Source: Aliarcobacter sp.
GTDB taxonomy: Bacteria; Campylobacterota; Campylobacteria; Campylobacterales; Arcobacteraceae
Length of the DNA: 64,000 bases
Direction of reading: 5' to 3'
Assembly: GCA_017995775.1 (NCBI GenBank)
Contig: JAGOIF010000002.1
Span: 33,417 to 97,416, forward strand
The position numbers and the translations under genes were made by a program. Each line of letters starts with the position of its first letter. Positions within the stretch are counted from its first letter, which is position 1. Of this stretch, positions 27,695-36,819 are shown piece after piece. Under the pieces are notes generated by a model that was given only the letters and a program-made list of their open reading frames with translations, was not told where the DNA came from and searched no databases.

Positions 27695-28546
27695 ATGAAA
27701 ACTATTGCAATTTCTGGAGCTAGTGGTTTCGTAGGAAGCAGTTTAAATAAATATTTTTCTAATCTTAATTATAAAGTAATTTCTATATCAAGAGATGTTT
27801 TAAATAATCAAGAAAAATTGAATGAAGTTATAAGCTCAAGCGATATTATAATAAATCTTGCAGGTGCAAATATTATAAATAGATGGAGTGAGTCTTATAA
27901 AAAACTTCTTTATTCAAGCCGTATTGATACTACATCAAAAATTGTAAATACAATTAATACAATTACTAATAAACCTAAACTTCTTATTTCAACTTCTGCT
28001 GTTGGAATTTATGATAACAAATCAACTTATGATGAAAAGGGAAATTATTCAAATGATTTCTTATCAAATCTTTGTCAAGATTGGGAAAAAGAGGCTTTAA
28101 AAGCAAAAAATGAATCTACAAAAGTATCTATTTTCAGATTTGGAATAATAATGGGCAAAGATGGTGGCGCTTTACAAAAAATGATTACACCATTTAAATT
28201 AGGTGTTGGTGGAGTTATTGGAAGTGGAAATCAAGCATTTTCTTTTATTCATATTGAAGATTTATTAAATGCTTACAAATTTGTTATTGAAAATGAATAT
28301 GAAGAAGTTTTCAATCTTACTGCTCCTGTTCCTACAACCAATAAAGGTTTGACAAAAGCTTTAGGAAAAACATTAAATAGACCTACATTATTTCCAGTTC
28401 CTGAATTTGTTTTAAATCTTATTTTTAGTGAAGGCGCACGTGTTTTAACAGACGGACAAAGTGCAATTCCACAAAAATTATTAGATTTAGGATTTGAATT
28501 TAAATTCAAAAATATTGAAGATACTATAGAAAATTTGTGTAAATAA
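27695..28546 (+). CDS. TIGR01777-type NAD(P)-dependent epimerase/SDR
   Basis: 283-residue extended short-chain dehydrogenase relative. The nucleotide-binding motif is ISGASGFVGSSL (about 5-16). NLAGANIINRWS and the segment FRFGIIMGKDGGAL are typical of the TIGR01777 (YfcH-like) group, as is the C-terminal DUF1731-like domain (LTDGQSAIPQKLLDLGF). The substrate is unknown for the family. It lies between hisH and hisA with 13- and 22-base spacings, so it is very likely in the his operon by insertion. Confidence 0.88.
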   Translation: MKTIAISGASGFVGSSLNKYFSNLNYKVISISRDVLNNQEKLNEVISSSDIIINLAGANIINRWSESYKKLLYSSRIDTTSKIVNTINTITNKPKLLISTSAVGIYDNKSTYDEKGNYSNDFLSNLCQDWEKEALKAKNESTKVSIFRFGIIMGKDGGALQKMITPFKLGVGGVIGSGNQAFSFIHIEDLLNAYKFVIENEYEEVFNLTAPVPTTNKGLTKALGKTLNRPTLFPVPEFVLNLIFSEGARVLTDGQSAIPQKLLDLGFEFKFKNIEDTIENLCK

Positions 28547-28568
28547 AAATTAAATAAGGAAATGTTAG

Positions 28569-29276
28569 ATGGATATTTTACCAGCAATTGATTTAAAAGA
28601 TGGAAAAGCTGTAAGACTTAGTAAAGGACTTATGGATAGTGCAAAAATCTATTCAGATGAACCATGGCAAGTTGCAAAAAGATTTGAAGAGTTAGGTTCA
28701 AAATGGGTTCATATCGTTGATTTAAACGGAGCATTTGAAGGAAAACCAGCAAACTTAGAGCAAATTAAAAAGATTAGAGAAAACTGTAATCTAAAGATTG
28801 AACTTGGTGGTGGAATCAGAGATGAAGAGACTATTAAAATGTACCTTGAACTGGGTGTTGATAGATTAATTTTAGGTTCAATTGCTGTGAAAAATCCACA
28901 ATTTGTAAAAGATATGGCAAGTAAATACCCAATTGCAGTAGGTATTGATGCAATGAATGGAATGGTAGCGGTTGAAGGTTGGGCAGAAGTTTCAAATATG
29001 AAAGCAACTGATTTAGCACTTGAATTTGCGAACGCTGGTGTTGAAGCAATAATTTGCACAGACATAAGCAAAGATGGAATGCTTTGTGGAGTAAATGTTG
29101 AATTTACAGAATCTATTGCACTTAGCTCTAAAGTTGATACCATTGCAAGTGGTGGAGTAAAAGATATTCAAGATATCATAAACTGCAAAGCAAATGGAAA
29201 TATTTCAGGTGTGATTGTTGGAAAAGCATTTTATGAAGGAACACTTGATTTAGAAGAAGCTTTTAAAATTTTGTAA
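28569..29276 (+). CDS. hisA: ProFAR isomerase
   Basis: 235-residue (beta/alpha)8 enzyme of histidine synthesis that opens the ribose of ProFAR. Catalytic Asp8 is in [17 protein letters not shown] and the second Asp is in [11 protein letters not shown]; the phosphate-binding loops GGGIRDEET and SGGVKDI are intact. AAGGAAATGTTAG precedes the ATG. It is last in the comF-hisH-SDR-hisA cluster. Confidence 0.95.
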   Translation: MDILPAIDLKDGKAVRLSKGLMDSAKIYSDEPWQVAKRFEELGSKWVHIVDLNGAFEGKPANLEQIKKIRENCNLKIELGGGIRDEETIKMYLELGVDRLILGSIAVKNPQFVKDMASKYPIAVGIDAMNGMVAVEGWAEVSNMKATDLALEFANAGVEAIICTDISKDGMLCGVNVEFTESIALSSKVDTIASGGVKDIQDIINCKANGNISGVIVGKAFYEGTLDLEEAFKIL

Positions 29277-29360
29277 TTTAATAATTTTTTTAATAAAAAT
29301 ACTTATTAAAAAAATAATTTTATGTTATCATATTAAAAACAATTTGTAAGGATGCTTTAG

Positions 29361-31217
29361 GTGAATTCTAATAAAAAAATAACAATAATTATATTTACAA
29401 TGATAACATTCCTTACTGTGGTGATTGTTGCTTTAGTAGCTTTTGGTTCTAGACAAAGTGGTTATGAAAGTACAAAAAAAAGAGCTTATTTAACAGCTGA
29501 TATTGTAAAAAAATCTTTAACATCTCATATGATAAACGGAAATATGCAACAAAGAGATGTTTTTCTAAATAGTATTAATGATTTGGATGAAGTAAATGAT
29601 TTATGGGTTATTCGAGCAAAAAGTGTTAGTAAACAATTTAGTAATTCTGGTCTTGGAAATGAAACACCAAAAGATGAAATTGATGAAAAAGTATTAAGAA
29701 CTGGAAAAGAAGAAGTTGTTATTACTGAAACATTAAAAGACGCTAATTTAAGAATCACTATTCCTTACACTGCATCTTCGTTAGATAAACCAAATTGTTT
29801 ATCTTGTCATAATGCCCAAGAAGGTGAAGTTCTAGGAGCTATTTCTTTAAAATTTGATATCCAAGATGATAGAATTTCTAGTATTGTTGTTTTATTAAAT
29901 ATTGTTGGTACAATAATTATCTTTTTAATAATTATACTTATTTATATTAGTAGAAAAATAAAACCTTATACAAATTCATTTGATTCAATTACAGAAGTTT
30001 TAAAACAAGTTCATGATGGAAATTATTCTGTTAGAGCAAAAGTTGGAGTTTTAAAAGAAGACAAAGAAGCTTTTTTATGGCTAAATGAAATAATTGAAAA
30101 GCTTGAAACTGTACTAACTGGGATTGAGAAAAATCTAACAGCGTTTGTTCATAATAGATCTTCAACTTCAAATAATGATAAATTATTAACAGCAAAAGAG
30201 ATAATTCAAGATATTTCAGAAATTTATAATTATAAAAAAACAATTGAAACAGATTTAACAAAAGATGATATCTATCATAGATTGATTCAAGTATTTAAAA
30301 ATAAATTACACATCAAAAATTTTTATATATTTGAAAATGATTTAATAAAAGATGAAAGAATAACTATTTTTTCAACAAAAAATACAAAAGCTTGTTGTAA
30401 TGTTATAAAAAATATAAAAGAACAATGCCGAGCAGAGAGAACTGATATGATAGTTTTATCTGAAAATTTCCCTGAAATTTGTAGAAATGCAACTTGCCAA
30501 AATGAATCAAAATATATTTGTATTCCATTTTCTATAAATGAACAAAAAAGTATTACAATTCATATTTTATGCGAAGATGAAGAGTGTTTAAAACATGTTA
30601 AATATCAAATTGGAATTATTAAAAAATATCTTGAAGAGACAAAACCTATTTTAGAAAGTAGGATGTTAATGGATGTTTTAAGAGAAAGAAATCTAGTTGA
30701 TGGATTAACGGGTCTTTACAATAGAAAGTATTTAGATGAGTTTATTGATAAAAAAATGCCTTATGAATTAAAAGAAGGTACAACTTATGCAATTATGTTC
30801 TTAGATATTGATTACTTTAAAATGATTAATGATACTTATGGACATGATGCGGGAGATGTGGTATTACAAAAATTATCAAAAACAATGAAAGATTCTATTG
30901 GTCAAGATGAATTTATTATTAGATTTGGTGGAGAAGAATTTTTAATTATAATGAAAAATCCAACCGAGGAAAATGCAAAAAAACTTGCAGATAAAATAAA
31001 TCAAGATTTTGCAAAACTTGTATTCACTTTTAATAACGAATCATTTAGTAAAACTGTAAGTATTGGATATGCATTCTTTCCAAGTGATACAGATCAGATT
31101 TGGAAATGTATAAAATTTGCTGATTTATGTTTATACAAAGCAAAAGAAACTGGAAGAAATAAAGTAATAAGATTTACAAGAGATCTTTTAAAAAATGGTG
31201 ATAAGGATATGTACTAA
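29361..31217 (+). CDS. Membrane diguanylate cyclase with periplasmic CxxCH domain
   Basis: 618 residues. A membrane segment (about 8-28) and a second (about 174-197) enclose a periplasmic domain of about 145 residues with the haem-c attachment motif C146-L-S-C149-H150. A HAMP-like linker and an intracellular GAF-like region rich in cysteines (345, 346, 356, 374, 379, 387, 404, 409) follow. The GGDEF domain has GGEEF at 523-527, so c-di-GMP synthesis is expected; the RxxD inhibitory site is absent (IGQD instead). The start is GTG with AAGGATGC upstream. It may sense redox, gas or heavy ligand binding through the periplasmic haem; that is inference. Confidence 0.88.
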   Translation: MNSNKKITIIIFTMITFLTVVIVALVAFGSRQSGYESTKKRAYLTADIVKKSLTSHMINGNMQQRDVFLNSINDLDEVNDLWVIRAKSVSKQFSNSGLGNETPKDEIDEKVLRTGKEEVVITETLKDANLRITIPYTASSLDKPNCLSCHNAQEGEVLGAISLKFDIQDDRISSIVVLLNIVGTIIIFLIIILIYISRKIKPYTNSFDSITEVLKQVHDGNYSVRAKVGVLKEDKEAFLWLNEIIEKLETVLTGIEKNLTAFVHNRSSTSNNDKLLTAKEIIQDISEIYNYKKTIETDLTKDDIYHRLIQVFKNKLHIKNFYIFENDLIKDERITIFSTKNTKACCNVIKNIKEQCRAERTDMIVLSENFPEICRNATCQNESKYICIPFSINEQKSITIHILCEDEECLKHVKYQIGIIKKYLEETKPILESRMLMDVLRERNLVDGLTGLYNRKYLDEFIDKKMPYELKEGTTYAIMFLDIDYFKMINDTYGHDAGDVVLQKLSKTMKDSIGQDEFIIRFGGEEFLIIMKNPTEENAKKLADKINQDFAKLVFTFNNESFSKTVSIGYAFFPSDTDQIWKCIKFADLCLYKAKETGRNKVIRFTRDLLKNGDKDMY

Positions 31218-31241
31218 AACATATCCTTAAGCTTCATAATC

Positions 31242-34196
31242 TTACTTATCAAGCATAGTATAGTGTAACTCTAAGCCTTTTGAAGTTGAGATAAAACCAT
31301 TTACATTTATGCTTCCATCGTGTACCATTTTGTGATGAACTTTGCAAAGTGGTACTAGATTGTATTTGTGATTTGCATTTACATGACCAATAAATCCATC
31401 TTTATTTGCTTTTGCCTGCTCTTTTATATGATGCACATCATCACAAGCGCGTCCACAAATCACGCATGAAGATGCGAAGACACTATTATTGTATTTAGAT
31501 GTCTTTCTTTGAGTTAGCCTCTCAATTGAGCTGTAATCATCTGTTAATTTCTTTCTTATTTCATTTGCCACAGATAAAAACTCTTTATCCATATGAAGTG
31601 ATTTAGCATACTCTAAACCATACATAGATGAACCACTTCCAAAAGCTAGTTTTCTATCAAATATCAATTTATCTTCATCATCTTTGTACATGACAGATAA
31701 ATGTAATGAAATTATATTTTTCAATTTTTGTAACTCTTCAATTTCTGGAAGTTGATGTAAGTGAGTTGCAAATACAAATATAGCTTCAAGTTTAGATAAC
31801 TTTAAAATAGCACTTGCAACAATACTTAATCCACTCATAGTTTCAGTACTATGGGAAATCTCATCACCTAATATAAGTGCATTTTTCGTAGCTCTATTAA
31901 ATATATTTTTAAGCTCCAACATTTCAACTGCAAATGAAGATAATCCTTTTGCAATATTATCAGCTCCAGAGATTCGCGTATAAACAGAATCAAAAATTGA
32001 AAACCTCATAGATTTACAAGGTACATAAAATCCAGCTTGCGCCATAATAACTGATATTCCAATAGCTTTCATTAAAGAAGATTTACCCGATGAGTTTATT
32101 CCATAAAGTAAAACTCCGTGCATTTTATTATTATTTATATTTATTGGATTTGAGTTTTTTATAATTACATTATCTTTGTACTCTTTAGAAGCAAGACTAA
32201 GTTCACCTAAAATAATATCATTTGGAACGTAAATTCCCTGCTCTTCATTTGCTTCAATTATTGGATGTCTTAAATCAATTAGCTCTAGAAAGTTTTCATT
32301 ATTTGTAGTTTTTACTATCTTTGGACAAGAATAATTATACTTTTTTGCTGTTTTTATATTAGAAACCGTTAAATCTACTTCTGCAATAAACTGCACTAAT
32401 TCTTCAAGTAAAACTGCAAACTTCTTTTCAAATTCTAAAATCTTTTCTTTAAATACAAGTTTATTTAAATCAATTATTTTTCTTAAATTATGCACATATT
32501 TATCTGAAATATCTTCAGTTAATTTACAAAATATCTTTACAGAGTTTGTTTGGATTCTAATATTAAAATCTTTAAATAAATACAATTCATCATCAAGAAT
32601 AAAATGAGAATTCATTAACTCTTCTTTAATTGAATTAAATCTATTTTTTGTTAAAGTAAGAAAAAATCCTTCCTTATCAAGTCTATTTATTCCTACAAAA
32701 CTCGAATCTTCTGATTTTATAAAAGATAAAATATGATTTCTAAAAATCTCTAATTTTGAATATAAAATATCATTTTGGACATTTAGCTCATCTATTTGAG
32801 TATTAATTCCCTCACTAATCATATTTACTTCAACATCTTTTAGCATATATTTTCCACTAATAGATAAGTCAAAAGTTGAATCAATAGATTGTATAAAAAG
32901 GCTTAAATCGGCACTGCTACAAGGTGGTGTGATAAACTTGTAGTTCTCCATGAAAGTAACAACTTCTTTGATACTTAAAAGTGAATCATAGAGATAGTTT
33001 AACTCAAAAGGATGAAGTCTATTTAGTTTTATTCTTCTTGTTAATCTTTCAATATCATAAATATTTGCTAACTCATTTTCAATGGGAGTATGATAATCAA
33101 ACAGCTCTTTAGATAATGCAAGTCTTCTTAGTATTTCTTTACTATCTTTTACAGGATGTGTTAAACGCTCTTTTAAAAGTCTTTTTCCCATTGCAGTTGA
33201 TGTGTTATTTATTAGTTTAATTAAACTTGGGTTGTGTGTTGTTTCTATTACGTTTAATTGTTCAAGGGCATTGTTTCCAAGATAAATATATCTGCTAACA
33301 TCTAGTTTTTGCGGATGAGATAATTTTTGAATGATATTTGAATCATGCCCTATTACAAAATCAATTAAAACAGCAAGACACTCAGTGCTAAGTGGAACTC
33401 GTTCCATATCAAGATGTTCAATTGAAGTTAAGAGGGATTCTATATTAAATACATTTTTAAATAACTCATTTTGATAAGATATTTTTGGTCTAAAACTTCC
33501 TATATGAAAAGTTTTTAAAGTAAGTTCTAAATAATCAATTACTTCTTTTTGATTTATATTTTTATCTGCAAAACTAATAATAATTTCATTAGTTTTATGC
33601 ATATTCATATAATTAAATACTTCATCAAGTGCAAAAAATTTATCTTCACTAGTTCCGTGAACTTCATTGTAATAACACTTTCCAGTTGTTACATCAATTG
33701 CACTATATCCAAGTAAATAAATTCCTCTTATTTGATCAACCAAAAGTGATGTGATATTATTTTCATCTTGATCAATTACGAAATCAAAATTCGTCCCAGG
33801 ACTTACAACCGTATCTAAATACCTTGAAACATTTGGAGGAACACCTTTTTGCTTTATTAGTACAACTGTATATTTTTGCTCTGAGATGATTCTTGCTAAG
33901 TGTTTTTCAAGGGAAATTGCTGGAACTCCAGCCATAATAGGATTTTCTTTTGAGTTTTCAAGAATTGTCTTATTTTTTCTTGTTAATTGAATATTTAAAA
34001 GTTCTGCAATCTCTTTTGCTTTTCCTATTTTTTCTTCATCATTATTTACTTCATAAACTTCAAAAAATGTTCCTATTTCCATAAGAACTACAGTATTTTT
34101 TCCATACTTTTTTTCAAACAATTTTTGAAGTTTAAAATAAGTAATTGTAAGTAAATCTTTTTTATTTGCTAAAAGTTCTGCTACTTCTTCTCTCAC
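31242..34196 (-). CDS. mutS: MutS-family mismatch repair protein with C-terminal HNH domain (MutS7-type)
   Basis: 984-residue ATPase. The N-terminal mismatch-binding Phe-x-Glu is at F44-F45-E46 (IGTFFEVYE), as in MutS1. The core and clamp follow, then Walker A GINSSGKSS (699-707) and Walker B ILGDEIS (775-781). The last 75 residues are an HNH nuclease: C911-x2-C914, H922/H923, N946, C951 and H954. MutS with fused HNH defines the MutS7 subfamily described from epsilonproteobacteria, giant viruses and octocoral mitochondria. It may nick DNA itself, replacing MutL/MutH. It overlaps the haem-binding gene by 4 bases (ATGA). Confidence 0.93.
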   Translation of the reverse strand: MREEVAELLANKKDLLTITYFKLQKLFEKKYGKNTVVLMEIGTFFEVYEVNNDEEKIGKAKEIAELLNIQLTRKNKTILENSKENPIMAGVPAISLEKHLARIISEQKYTVVLIKQKGVPPNVSRYLDTVVSPGTNFDFVIDQDENNITSLLVDQIRGIYLLGYSAIDVTTGKCYYNEVHGTSEDKFFALDEVFNYMNMHKTNEIIISFADKNINQKEVIDYLELTLKTFHIGSFRPKISYQNELFKNVFNIESLLTSIEHLDMERVPLSTECLAVLIDFVIGHDSNIIQKLSHPQKLDVSRYIYLGNNALEQLNVIETTHNPSLIKLINNTSTAMGKRLLKERLTHPVKDSKEILRRLALSKELFDYHTPIENELANIYDIERLTRRIKLNRLHPFELNYLYDSLLSIKEVVTFMENYKFITPPCSSADLSLFIQSIDSTFDLSISGKYMLKDVEVNMISEGINTQIDELNVQNDILYSKLEIFRNHILSFIKSEDSSFVGINRLDKEGFFLTLTKNRFNSIKEELMNSHFILDDELYLFKDFNIRIQTNSVKIFCKLTEDISDKYVHNLRKIIDLNKLVFKEKILEFEKKFAVLLEELVQFIAEVDLTVSNIKTAKKYNYSCPKIVKTTNNENFLELIDLRHPIIEANEEQGIYVPNDIILGELSLASKEYKDNVIIKNSNPININNNKMHGVLLYGINSSGKSSLMKAIGISVIMAQAGFYVPCKSMRFSIFDSVYTRISGADNIAKGLSSFAVEMLELKNIFNRATKNALILGDEISHSTETMSGLSIVASAILKLSKLEAIFVFATHLHQLPEIEELQKLKNIISLHLSVMYKDDEDKLIFDRKLAFGSGSSMYGLEYAKSLHMDKEFLSVANEIRKKLTDDYSSIERLTQRKTSKYNNSVFASSCVICGRACDDVHHIKEQAKANKDGFIGHVNANHKYNLVPLCKVHHKMVHDGSINVNGFISTSKGLELHYTMLDK

Positions 34197-34618
34197 TTTG
34201 ATCTAACCCCAGTCCAATTTCTAATCAGGCTTCTTTGCTCTTTTGTTAAATCAGCATTTTCATGTGCAAAAATATAGCTAGGAAGTGGCATCGATGCATA
34301 TGCTGTTCTATATATATCTTTTATTTTTTCATCTTTTTCTTCTTGATTATAGTTTTCCCAAGTTGAGAAGTTTAAAGCTTTTTTACCTTCTGTTACATGA
34401 TTTGAAACTACCCAAGAAAATGGTGCAATCTTAGAATACCAAGGCCAAACAGTTTCATTTGAATGACAATCATAACATGCAGTTTTTAAAATATTATAAA
34501 CTTCAATATTATCAACTTTCATTTCTAAGTTTTTTTCTTGTGCTATATTTTCTTTATTAGTTTGAATGAATTGCATAAGAATAAAAATAATAAAGAATAT
34601 TAATAAAGTTCTTTTCAT
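34193..34618 (-). CDS. Haem-binding domain protein (CxxCH, membrane-anchored)
   Basis: 141 residues. The N-terminal hydrophobic segment (about 4-18) is a signal anchor into the periplasm. C48-Y-D-C51-H52 is a haem-c attachment site, followed by NETVWPWYSKIAPFSW, the conserved block of the Haem_bd (PF14376-type) domain. The rest is helical with an acidic Glu/Asn-rich stretch. It is likely a small periplasmic c-type cytochrome-like protein; its electron partner is unknown. It starts in the stop of the thioredoxin-like gene and overlaps mutS by 4 bases. Confidence 0.85.
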   Translation of the reverse strand: MKRTLLIFFIIFILMQFIQTNKENIAQEKNLEMKVDNIEVYNILKTACYDCHSNETVWPWYSKIAPFSWVVSNHVTEGKKALNFSTWENYNQEEKDEKIKDIYRTAYASMPLPSYIFAHENADLTKEQRSLIRNWTGVRSK

Positions 34619-34950
34619 TAATCTTCACACATCAAATGATATGGTCTTTTTAACTCTTCAATAAATAATGCTACGCTCATATTTCTTCCTACTCTTTTAA
34701 ACTCTTTACTATCAAAGAAAATCAATGTTGTTGGGATTGAAAATACAGTAAAGTGACTTGTTATCTCTTTATTTAAATCTGTTTTTACTTCAAAAAGCTT
34801 AAATTTAGGAAATTGTTTTAAAACCTCTTCTTCTATCTTTGGTTTCAAAACTTTACATACAGAGCAATTTTCTCCAGAGAAGTACACCAACACAGGTTCT
34901 CCTGTGTTGATATTATTTAATAACTGTTGTAGATTATCTATTATTATCAT
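34618..34950 (-). CDS. Thioredoxin-like protein
   Basis: 110-residue thioredoxin-fold protein with active site C-S-V-C (within GENCSVCKVL, about 27-36) and the cis-proline loop FSIPTTLIFF. There is no signal peptide, so it is cytoplasmic. The motif differs from the CGPC of general thioredoxin, suggesting a special substrate. It lies first in the overlapping set with the haem-binding gene and mutS; a link to haem protein maturation is possible but the cytoplasmic location speaks against it. Confidence 0.85.
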   Translation of the reverse strand: MIIIDNLQQLLNNINTGEPVLVYFSGENCSVCKVLKPKIEEEVLKQFPKFKLFEVKTDLNKEITSHFTVFSIPTTLIFFDSKEFKRVGRNMSVALFIEELKRPYHLMCED

Positions 34951-34969
34951 AGATATTTTTTAGTTTTTA

Positions 34970-36523
34970 TCAAATTTGATGTTCACTATTTTTTGATAAT
35001 CTTTCTTTTTGAGAAAGGTATGAATTTAATGCACTTAAATAAGCTTTTGCTGTTGCTAACATTGTATCAATACTTAATCCATGCCCAACAAATGCAGGAC
35101 TTATATTATCAAATGATACTCTTGTTATAACTTTTGCTAAAGCATCTTTTCCTTCTGATACTGAAGTTACTTTGTAATCTTTTAATTCTCCATTGTAACC
35201 TGTTAGTCTATCAATCGTTTTAAAAATAGCATCCATAGTTCCATCACCAATAGCTGCATCTTTAATAATTTGATCTTTAAATTTAATTGCAACTGCAGCC
35301 ATAGGAACACCTTCTGTACAGTCAGATATTTGTAATCCAACTAACTCATAAGTTTTATCTTGATTTAATGATTCATCAGTAATTAACATTCTAATATCAT
35401 CATCAGTTACATCTTTTTTCTTATCAGCTAAATTTTTGAATTTCTCAAAAGCAGCATTTAACTCTTCATCACTTACTTTATCAAATCCTAAATGAACAAT
35501 TTTATCTCTAAATGCAGCACGACCTGAATGTTTTCCTAAAATTAAAGTACTATCTTTAAATACACCAACATCCTCAGGTCTCATAATTTCATATGTTTCT
35601 TGATGTTTTAAAACACCATCTTGATGAATTCCACTTTCATGTGAAAATGCATTTTTACCAACGATTGCTTTATTTTGTTGAGGCTCTACACCTGTAACAG
35701 TTGCCACTAATCTTGAAGTTGCGTAAATTTCTGGAGTATTAATAGTTGTATATAAATCACCAAATGCATCTTTTCGAGTTTTAATAGCCATAACAGCCTC
35801 TTCTAAAGCTGAATTTCCAGCTCTTTCACCTAATCCATTGATTGTAACTTCAATTTGTCTAGCACCATTTAAAACAGCCGCTAAAGTATTAGCAGTTGCT
35901 AATCCTAAATCGTTGTGGTTATGAACTGAAATTATTGCACGATCACCTGCAAATAATGATAATTCTTTAACCATCGCACCTAATTCAGTAGGTAATCTAT
36001 ATCCAACAGTATCTGGTAAATTAATAGTTTTTGCCCCTGCACCAATTACAGCATCCATTACTTCTTTCATAAATGAAATTTCACTTCTTCCTGCATCTTC
36101 TAAAGAAAACTCAACATCATCAACAAATGTTTTTGCATATTGAACTGCATGAATTGCTCTTTTTATAACTTCTTCTTCACTCATTTTTAATTTATATTTC
36201 ATATGTATTGGTGAAGTTGCTATAAATGTATGAATTCTATGATTTTGTGCTTTACAAACAGCTAATCCAGCTTGTTTTATATCATTATCAATTGCTCTTG
36301 CAAGTGAACAAATACTTGATTTTTTAACTATTTCAGCAATTCTGCTAATTGCATCAAAATCCCCTGGACTTGCAGCTGCAAAACCAGCTTCTATTACATC
36401 AACACCTAATTTTTCTAACTGTAAAGCAATTTTAATTTTTTCTTCAGTGTTCATAGAACAACCAGGACTTTGCTCACCATCTCTTAATGTTGTATCAAAT
36501 ACTATAATTTTATTTTTATCCAT
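34970..36523 (-). CDS. leuA: 2-Isopropylmalate synthase
   Basis: 517-residue first enzyme of leucine synthesis, joining acetyl-CoA and 2-oxoisovalerate. [11 protein letters not shown] (10-20) and [14 protein letters not shown] supply metal-binding residues, with [11 protein letters not shown] next. The C-terminal regulatory domain (about 390-510) that binds leucine for feedback is present. AAAGGTTTATACA precedes the ATG. Its 184-base leader contains a leucine-rich leader peptide and hairpins (36543-36707), so it is also probably controlled by leucine supply. The other leu genes are not in the window. Confidence 0.95.
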   Translation of the reverse strand: MDKNKIIVFDTTLRDGEQSPGCSMNTEEKIKIALQLEKLGVDVIEAGFAAASPGDFDAISRIAEIVKKSSICSLARAIDNDIKQAGLAVCKAQNHRIHTFIATSPIHMKYKLKMSEEEVIKRAIHAVQYAKTFVDDVEFSLEDAGRSEISFMKEVMDAVIGAGAKTINLPDTVGYRLPTELGAMVKELSLFAGDRAIISVHNHNDLGLATANTLAAVLNGARQIEVTINGLGERAGNSALEEAVMAIKTRKDAFGDLYTTINTPEIYATSRLVATVTGVEPQQNKAIVGKNAFSHESGIHQDGVLKHQETYEIMRPEDVGVFKDSTLILGKHSGRAAFRDKIVHLGFDKVSDEELNAAFEKFKNLADKKKDVTDDDIRMLITDESLNQDKTYELVGLQISDCTEGVPMAAVAIKFKDQIIKDAAIGDGTMDAIFKTIDRLTGYNGELKDYKVTSVSEGKDALAKVITRVSFDNISPAFVGHGLSIDTMLATAKAYLSALNSYLSQKERLSKNSEHQI

Positions 36524-36549
36524 TGTATAAACCTTTTAAAATGTTATAT

Positions 36550-36578
36550 ATTATATCTTTTTTTACATGAAAAAAAGA
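36550..36578 (-). promoter_or_regulatory. Second leuA control element: -10 hexamer and U-rich hairpin
   Basis: On the minus strand, TCTTTTTTT and AAAAAAAGA (plus 36556-36564 and 36570-36578) form a 9-bp stem around CATGT. TATAAT follows at 36550-36555. The stem may be an alternative fold of the leader or the region may be a second, close promoter (start about 20 bases before leuA). Confidence 0.4.
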
Positions 36579-36609
36579 AAACAGAATTTTGATTATTTAT
36601 TATATGTTG

Positions 36610-36632
36610 TAATAATTTAAAATAAATTATTA
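36610..36632 (-). promoter_or_regulatory. Leader hairpin overlapping the leader-peptide stop
   Basis: TAATAATTTA - 3 bases - TAAATTATTA is a perfect 10-bp inverted repeat that includes the leader-peptide stop codon, where a stalled ribosome would melt it. Confidence 0.55.
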
Positions 36633-36707
36633 GAGGAAAAAAGAAAGAAGTAGAAGAGAGTTAACGCTTTTGATAAAATGCTTATTTGAAAAGTTAAATA
36701 TTTTCAT
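36630..36707 (-). CDS. leuL: Leucine leader peptide (attenuator) for leuA
   Basis: 25-codon ORF: it begins MKIFNFSN and ends NSLLLLSFFL, with four consecutive leucines at 18-21 (CTT CTA CTT CTT) and a fifth (CTC) as the last residue before TAA. It has a good AAGGAGAG ribosome site 5 bases before the ATG and is followed by a hairpin. It stands 107 bases before leuA. This is the layout of a leucine attenuator: slow reading of Leu codons changes RNA folding ahead of leuA. I did not find a textbook terminator, so how it switches off is open. Leader function is inferred from codon content and position. Confidence 0.75.
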   Translation of the reverse strand: MKIFNFSNKHFIKSVNSLLLLSFFL

Positions 36708-36739
36708 GAATCTCTCCTTGTATTTTTAAATAGTTACAA

Positions 36740-36768
36740 AGTATAATTAATTTGAGATGATTTGTCAA
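36740..36768 (-). promoter_or_regulatory. Sigma-70-type promoter of the leu leader
   Basis: Minus-strand TTGACA (36763-36768), 17-base spacer and TATACT (36740-36745). It is unusually close to consensus for a Campylobacterota promoter and gives a leader start about 25 bases before the leader peptide. Confidence 0.75.
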
Positions 36769-36779
36769 GAGTTTTTTCC

Positions 36780-36809
36780 AAAAGAGAAGATATTTCTATT
36801 TTCTCTTTT
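36780..36809 (-). terminator. Hairpin after ftsH
   Basis: AAAAGAGAA (36780-36788) and TTCTCTTTT (36801-36809) pair around 12 bases, 11 bases after the ftsH stop on the minus strand. It is next to the promoter of the leu leader. Confidence 0.55.
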
Positions 36810-36819
36810 ATTCTATTTA

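Noticed and set aside
29281..29318. T- and A-run inverted repeat before the haem-motif cyclase as a terminator
   Set aside because: Composed only of A and T with mismatches; such repeats are expected by chance in this AT-rich DNA.
31242..34196. HNH end of MutS as an inserted homing endonuclease
   Set aside because: It is at the C-terminus after a complete ATPase domain and in frame, matching the known MutS7 fusion rather than an intein or intron.
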